NCBI GenBank assembly: GCA_010015655.1
Contig: ML976661.1
Location: 1,417,357-1,481,356 of the forward strand
Length of the DNA: 64,000 bases
Source: Bimuria novae-zelandiae CBS 107.79
Lineage: Eukaryota; Ascomycota; Dothideomycetes; Pleosporales; Didymosphaeriaceae
Direction of reading: 5' to 3'
A model generated the notes under the pieces. It was given only the letters and a program-made list of their open reading frames with translations. It had not been told where the DNA came from and searched no databases. The first letter of the stretch is position 1; the number at the start of each line of letters is the position of its first letter. Position numbers and translations under genes: made by a program. Shown here piece by piece: positions 58,901-64,000 of the stretch.

Positions 58901-60833
58901 AGATTAGTAGGGAAGGTTGAGAAAAATAGACACCGCCGAGTAGTTATAGAGGATAGTAGGCAAGATAGTAACATTTTAAAGCATGTAGCGAGAGGCGATT
59001 AATGCCATTATAGGCAGAGAGAGCCCTGTAGTGGCGGTAATACTAATAGGGGCGGGCAAGAGCATGTTATTTATGTTGCCAGCGTAGGCCGAGCAGGGTG
59101 GCACGACTATTATTATTATCTTATTAATTATATTACGAGGCGACATAATATAGTAGTGTAAGAAGTTGGGGATATTATGTATAGCGTGGGAAAGCCAGCG
59201 CCCGCCCAACGCAGTTACGATAGTGTTAGTAACGCCTAAGTTGGCTGTTACGCAAGGGTTTACTACATTCGTGAACTATTTAAGAGTAATATAGTAGTTA
59301 GACTAAATTGTGATTAATAAGTGCCATATTGTGTTAAATCGGCGGTACACATTCTACAAGTAGATATAGTAGTTAGGTAAGTTAGTGGCCGCGGAGACGC
59401 AGATAGTGTTATTAATAGTAACGTTACTACCTAGCGAAGAGGATAAGTTATTCTAATAGATGCATTTCGATCCTAACTAGGTTAAGGTGTTCTAGGCAGA
59501 GACGGCGCGGACGAACGTGGCATACTAGGTAATTAAGATAGGGAGGGCAGCGAAGAAGCAGGAGGTAGAGGGAATAATATTAGGCGTAGTATGGTAGAAG
59601 TTACGCAGGTACAGGCAGGATAAAGTAGTAATATATAGTAATTTAGTGCGTAAGGTTAAGGCGTTAGCGTAGTAGTTAGGGTGCCATGCGTATTATCACG
59701 ACGCTATTAGCAAGACAAGTATATTAGAGGATTTTATATTAGGTAGCGAGCGGGTTATTATAGCCACGAGCGCGTTAGGGATAGGCGTTGATATTCCTAA
59801 TATCTAGTGTATTATTCACATTAATTAGCCGTTTTCCGTGTTGGATTACGCGCAGGAGAGCGGCCGAGTAGGATAAGATAGGGCACGGAGTAAGGCGGTT
59901 ATAATCGTGTAGGAAGGGGCACAGCGAGCGGCTAAAGATAAGTAGAAGGAGAAGGAGCATGCGTTAGTACGAGCGTTGGCAGGAGAAGGCGAGGCGGCGA
60001 CGTGTAGGCGAGTAGTGTTGGGCGGGTATTTGGATCGCAGAGAAGCAGAGCGGGTAGGGTGCGAAGAGGGGGAAGAGAAATGCGATATTTGTAAAGGAGG
60101 CGAAGAAACGGAAGAGGAGGAAAGCGAGGAGGGTAGCGATAGGGATAGTAGCGATAAAGAAGAGATAAACGTGATCAAAGCAGAGAGGAAGAGGGATAGG
60201 GAGACTAAGAGGGAAGTAGTATAGTATGTGTTCTAATAGTAGGAGCAGACACGACGGGGTCTACGATAGAGGTTTATGTAGAACTAGTAAGAGGCGTACG
60301 CTAGTATAGAATGGTTACGTAGTTAGTTAGCGTAGTAGGTAAATTAGTGCGGGATATATAAGGGTGCGGGCGACGGATAGAGCGCACACGACATTTGGCG
60401 ATATTGGCGGGTAGAGAGCCAGCAGGCAAAGGAGCTAATTAAGAAGATAGAGTAGTAGATCTAGTACGAGCCATATTTAGGTTATTTTTGGTGCGGGGTG
60501 CCACAGGAGATGTGCCATCGATGGGAGGAGAATAGATAAGGGCGTTATTAGTAGGCAGCAGGCGGCGAATGCCAGTATTATGGCGTTTTAGTAGGTAGAT
60601 TAATAGGGATCGTGCATGGCAGCGAGGATTCCGTTAGGAACCGTTGGGTTAATAGATTATTGTGTGAGAGGGTTAATAGATCGTTAATGGATGGGTTGGT
60701 TTAATATTTAGGGACAAAGCAGGCATTTGATTCGGTAGAGAGTAACTATTTAGTGGCTGAGTTTTGTTGGATTACCCGATTATTAGGAGAGTAGGGGTAT
60801 AAAAGAAAAAAAGAAAAAAAGTTTATATATTAA
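55989..60833 (+). pseudogene. TLH unit D: full-length telomere-linked RecQ helicase, RIP-inactivated
   Basis: From the ATA at 55989 (ATG in unit A) to TAA at 60831-60833 there are 1614 codons in one frame with no net indel; all stops are transition-type. Layout: zinc-finger pair 'CKECRYGV' (residue about 75-85) and 'CQLNPDRC' with a later H-x4-H; acidic linker (about 385-440); middle domain; Walker A 'GAGKSM' (about 1021); motif II NKCH (about 1110, DECH in active enzymes); motif V 'SALGIGVDIPN'; motif VI 'QESGRVGQDRARS' (about 1287); RecQ zinc-binding cysteines (about 1337-1370); a C-terminal region with 'FWCGVPQEMCHRW' (near 60,490-60,525). TLH proteins of other fungi lie next to telomeres; their role (telomere maintenance without telomerase) is proposed, not proven. 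Inactive here. Confidence 0.9.
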
Positions 60834-61119
60834 TATATAATTTTATATATATTTTGGCTATATATTTTAAGTTTTGTATAAACTAAAAAGAATAAAAAAG
60901 TAAAAGGGTGTAATAATAGTAAAAATATAAAAAGAAAAATAGGAAAAAGTTAAAAAGAAAAATATATAATTTTATATATAATATATAAAAAATTTATATA
61001 TAAAAGAAATAAAAAAATAAAAAAAGTAGAATAATAATAAAAATAAATAATAAAAAAAGGTACAGAATTGTTAAAATAATTAATAAATTAAGTAAAGGGC
61101 AAAATAGTAAAATAGTTAG
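60834..61119. other. Extremely AT-rich spacer after the TLH array
   Basis: Almost only A and T, dominated by TATATA and A-runs such as AAAAAGAAAAAAAG. No repeat unit, gene or telomere motif seen. It may be natural 3' flank of the TLH gene rather than a RIP product, because it also lacks CG. Confidence 0.6.
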
Positions 61120-61290
61120 TGTCGGGAGGACTTGTTGCACTAGTGCTAAAAGGAAATACTTAATAACGAGTTACATTGGGTTAATTAATACTTGTTTTCT
61201 CGTTCTATCTACTAAGGAGTGAAGTATATCGCGGGGTATAGAAGCTAGTCCCATATAGGGTTCGCTCTATACACATAGTGTTTCGTAACA
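61120..61290 (-). repeat. Copia-3 3' LTR (candidate)
   Basis: 171 bp with TG..CA ends (TGTCGGGAGG to TTCGTAACA), in the position expected for the 3' LTR of the minus-strand Copia to its right. The partner LTR is outside the window, so boundaries rest on the terminal motifs and context only. The left flank is GTTAG (61115-61119). Confidence 0.6.
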
Positions 61291-61499
61291 CGATAGAGGC
61301 CTTAATAACTATTAATAGAATACTTACTCCTCTGCACACGCACCTTCCTTATAACATGCCTAAGGCCATTAAAGTTATTAATCCAACACTAGAAGTCTTT
61401 TCTTTCTCGATATTAAATACGCTAGGCAGAGAGTATCGGCCTCTACACCCAGCCCTTAACTCGGACTATTACCTTATTACTATTAACAAATCGTTCCAG

Positions 61500-64000
61500 G
61501 GCGCGGTTTGGTAATGCCTTTATAAAAGCGTCCGCAGGGTTGTCTTCGCCGTTAATCCATTAGATCTCTATAATCTCGCGGCGTTCGTATAACTGGCGTA
61601 GTGCCATGATGTTAATTATAAGGCGCTTTTTCTTAGTTGTCCCAAGCTTTACAAGGCACTTGTATAGGGAGTACGAGTCTGTATAAATAACTAAGGGAAC
61701 TGCGGGCAGACCAAGGCGCTCTGTAATTATCTATAGAGTAGTAGTAATGGTAATGCCTATGTTAAACCCGTTAACCATGCCGTAGATCTTAAAGGCCAGT
61801 ACGCTTTGTGTAACACGCTTACACTTTGTTAAGCTATAGTGTATTATGTTGCCGTAGATTGTAAAGGTATTATTACTATCTGTGGACTTATTAATAAGCA
61901 TGAGTATAAAGCCTAGCTGCGAGCTAAGGTCCTTGTTGTTAGTAAAGGAGCCGTCCACGAATACCATTAGCTTAGCGTTAATAAGGGTGATAGGTATGTA
62001 GCGTAGTCCACGGTTAAGATTCTCCATCTGCCATTTAAGGCGCTTGTTAAGTACCTTAATATCCTTATTAGAAGGTTGCTGCGCTTAAGCTACTATAGAT
62101 AAGTTAAAAGACGCTTTTAGTTAATATGTTAATACGATGTACGCCCCGCGGGCGCGCTGTTTAGTGTACTATTACGCGCGATTAGGAGTATTAATGTCTA
62201 TAAGCTTAATTTTTCCTCCTTGTCCCTTCTGCTTAAGGTTTAGGGTTGCTTTGTAGTTATCCATGTTGCTGGCGTCTATTATAAGTGTATAGCCATTAAA
62301 GTCTAGTTGCGCGTCTGGTGTTAGCATAGTCTTTGGCTTTAATCTAAACTATGCCTTCTCGAGCATTTTCTCTTTATGCGCTGAGAATGTGGCTGTTCTA
62401 AGCATAAGGGTATTATTAGTCTACATACTAACTATGCCAAAGTTATCTGCGTTACTGTTTATTACTAATAAGTATGGGTCGTATATTAACGTAGACATGT
62501 CCAGTTCCTTATAGTAATATCTATGGTACGTTGTCCACTAATGGACTCCTGCTTCCGCGATTCTATATAGTGGCTTAATTATATGGAGCAGCGTGCCCTC
62601 TGGATATCTAGGTGCTAGCTTAGTGGGGAGGTGTGCCAGTATTATTCTCTTAAGATTTATTTACGCCTATAGATATGCCTGCGTTATATCGCGGAGCTTA
62701 AGATTTATCTCATGTTGTACGAGCATAGGTGCCAGGGCCATAATTACACGCTGGCTATAGCGTTAAATAGTTAGAGATTACGTTAAGATAGCCTCCTTAC
62801 TATAGTCCTGGTATCCTTGGATAACAAGACGGGATTTTTTATAGGGCTTAGTTGTCTTTCCTTTAACTTCTCGCACTAGACGCGACTTAAATATGTAGAT
62901 TCTACCATGCACTTTCTAATTATATTATTTAAATTTAAACACTCCACGACCTACTAGGTTACTAATCTCTTAATTATTAGATGCCTTAAAGGGTGCGCTA
63001 GGTGTTGTAATAACTCTATTATTACGTAGCTTTATGGCGAGCTTAAGGTTGGCCTCTTTTTTCTTAGTAATATAAACGTTTGCCTTCCTCTTATTCCTTA
63101 ATCCTGGTAGACGGCCTCTTTTACGTAGTTACATTGCCAGCGGCACTATCGTATTTATAGGTAACGCGTGCTGCTACTGCGGCGTATTAGGGTTACTCTA
63201 GAGGTAGTCTAGTCTATAGTACAGCTTAATAACTATTGACCGAAATGTTATCGGGCCATTAACCATGTCGACAGTGACGTTATGGCCGTCTATAGCAGCG
63301 ATTTTATACGGGCCATTCCATCCATCCTTTTCTCTCCATACCAAAACCTCGCTTTATAGCAAGAGCGCAAGCATATCTGCGGTATCAGGTCCGTTACGGG
63401 TGTTTAACGCATCTATAACCTAGCGTTTGGTGGTAAGCTTACGCAGTTCTTTTATTGCTTTTTAAATAGCCTCGCTGCGCTTAACCATTAACGGTAACGG
63501 CGGTAACTCCATAGTCATACGTAGGTATGCGCCAAAGATAAGTAAAGTTAAGACTAGACTATTAGGGCCTGCTGTGTTATTAATAGCTTTCACGGCTATC
63601 TAAAGAATTACTTTATTAGATATAGTGCTAGCAAGCTTAGCGTAGAGTATATCCCATGCGCGGTGCAGGGGCGCGTAATACCTCTCTATCTTACCAACGG
63701 ACCAATGTGCCTCTATAGGTACTTATTTACATGTAACTCCCATAATCTTTGCTTCTGCGCGAAATTCTACACTTATAAAGTTCATGCCTGCGTTATGTGT
63801 AAGAATGTCTAGTAGTCCTTAGTAAATATTAATCTACAACATCCGCAGTGCCTGCCATGTCTCCTTAGCTAAAATAGCGTTGAGAAACTTTGCGCCCTGA
63901 AACAAAGTTACTAAATCCACTACATGTAATATAGGCTTGCTTCTTAAGTACATCACATCCACAAGGATCTCGTAGTTAAAGTAATAGTTATCCTTAAGGG
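61500..64000 (-). pseudogene. Copia-3 pol (Ty1/Copia), runs off the right edge
   Basis: Minus strand, less decayed than Copia-1. RNase H lies at about 62,027-61,510: 'VFVDGSFTNNKDLSSQLGF', 'KCKRVTQSVLAFKIYGM', then 'YTDSYSLYKCLVKLGTTKKK', 'INGEDNPADAF'. Reverse transcriptase lies about 63,250-62,100, with 'LPTKLAPRYPEGTLLHIIKP' near 62,620 and the catalytic box QTDDT near 62,410-62,430. Toward 64,000 the frame continues into integrase-like sequence. It is the same lineage as Copia-1, but here the catalytic Asp pair is intact. Scattered stops still make it non-coding. Confidence 0.82.

Larger units (their letters stand above)
45889..60833 (+). repeat. Head-to-tail array of four telomere-linked helicase (TLH) units
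   Basis: Units begin with CTAACCCAGGGC at 45889 (A), 48298 (B), 51081 (C) and 55677 (D). Each has about 280-310 bp of leader with a TTAGGG cluster, then the TLH reading frame. A, B and C are cut off at the 3' side by the start of the next unit; D reaches a natural stop. Sequence identity among units is high apart from RIP-type transitions. Confidence 0.92.

Noticed and set aside
60834..61119. Possible replication origin or centromere fragment in the AT-rich spacer
   Set aside because: Short, no repeat structure or known consensus; AT content alone is not evidence.
1..64000. CRISPR arrays, tRNA or rRNA genes
   Set aside because: No spacer-repeat pattern or recognisable tRNA or rRNA segment was found by reading; the short tandem arrays present have no unique spacers.

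Overview
The window is nuclear DNA of a filamentous ascomycete, most likely a dothideomycete. Genes carry short GT..AG introns of 49-167 bp, there is an ARG5,6-type fused arginine gene and an NAD-type xanthine dehydrogenase, and repeats show heavy C-to-T decay at CpA, the mark of repeat-induced point mutation (RIP). No prokaryotic, organellar or viral replicon genes were seen.

Bases 1 to about 17.6 kb are a normal-GC gene compartment. In order it holds: the 3' part of the arginine gene (acetylglutamate kinase / N-acetyl-gamma-glutamyl-phosphate reductase); a frameshifted F-box/LRR-like pseudogene; a long charged protein with a poly-proline tract and a WH2 actin-binding motif, interrupted by an A8 frameshift; a complete but RIP-damaged Fot1/pogo transposon with perfect 44-bp inverted repeats; a secreted Gly/Tyr-rich repeat protein; and a complete xanthine dehydrogenase of 1359 residues with possible UaY and GATA sites upstream. 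The arginine enzyme (mitochondrial) and XDH (purine catabolism) are housekeeping nitrogen-metabolism genes with no sign of operating together.

From about 17.7 kb to the end the sequence is AT-rich, full of TA dinucleotides and almost gene-free. It is a nested set of transposons. A 1847-bp pogo element is split by a 6.9-kb chromovirus (Gypsy-1), by a second pogo element of exactly 1847 bp, and by a Copia element that itself contains two solo LTRs. Next come a Tc1/mariner remnant, a minus-strand Copia, and a second chromovirus (Gypsy-2) inserted into that Copia. Target-site duplications support nearly all of these insertions. Both chromoviruses carry a convergent antisense reading frame between pol and the 3' LTR. 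In Gypsy-1 this frame encodes a cysteine array with the exact spacing of a GAL4-type Zn2Cys6 cluster.

From 45.9 to 60.8 kb there are four head-to-tail copies of a telomere-linked RecQ helicase gene (TLH) with an N-terminal OrsD/DUF3505-like zinc-finger region. Copies A-C are truncated at their 3' ends at CTAACCC junctions; copy D keeps a single 1614-codon frame whose only lesions are substitutions. Each copy has interstitial TTAGGG repeats directly in front of the start codon. A third Copia element, on the minus strand, runs off the right edge. The right part is therefore subtelomere-like heterochromatin, although no terminal telomere array is present.
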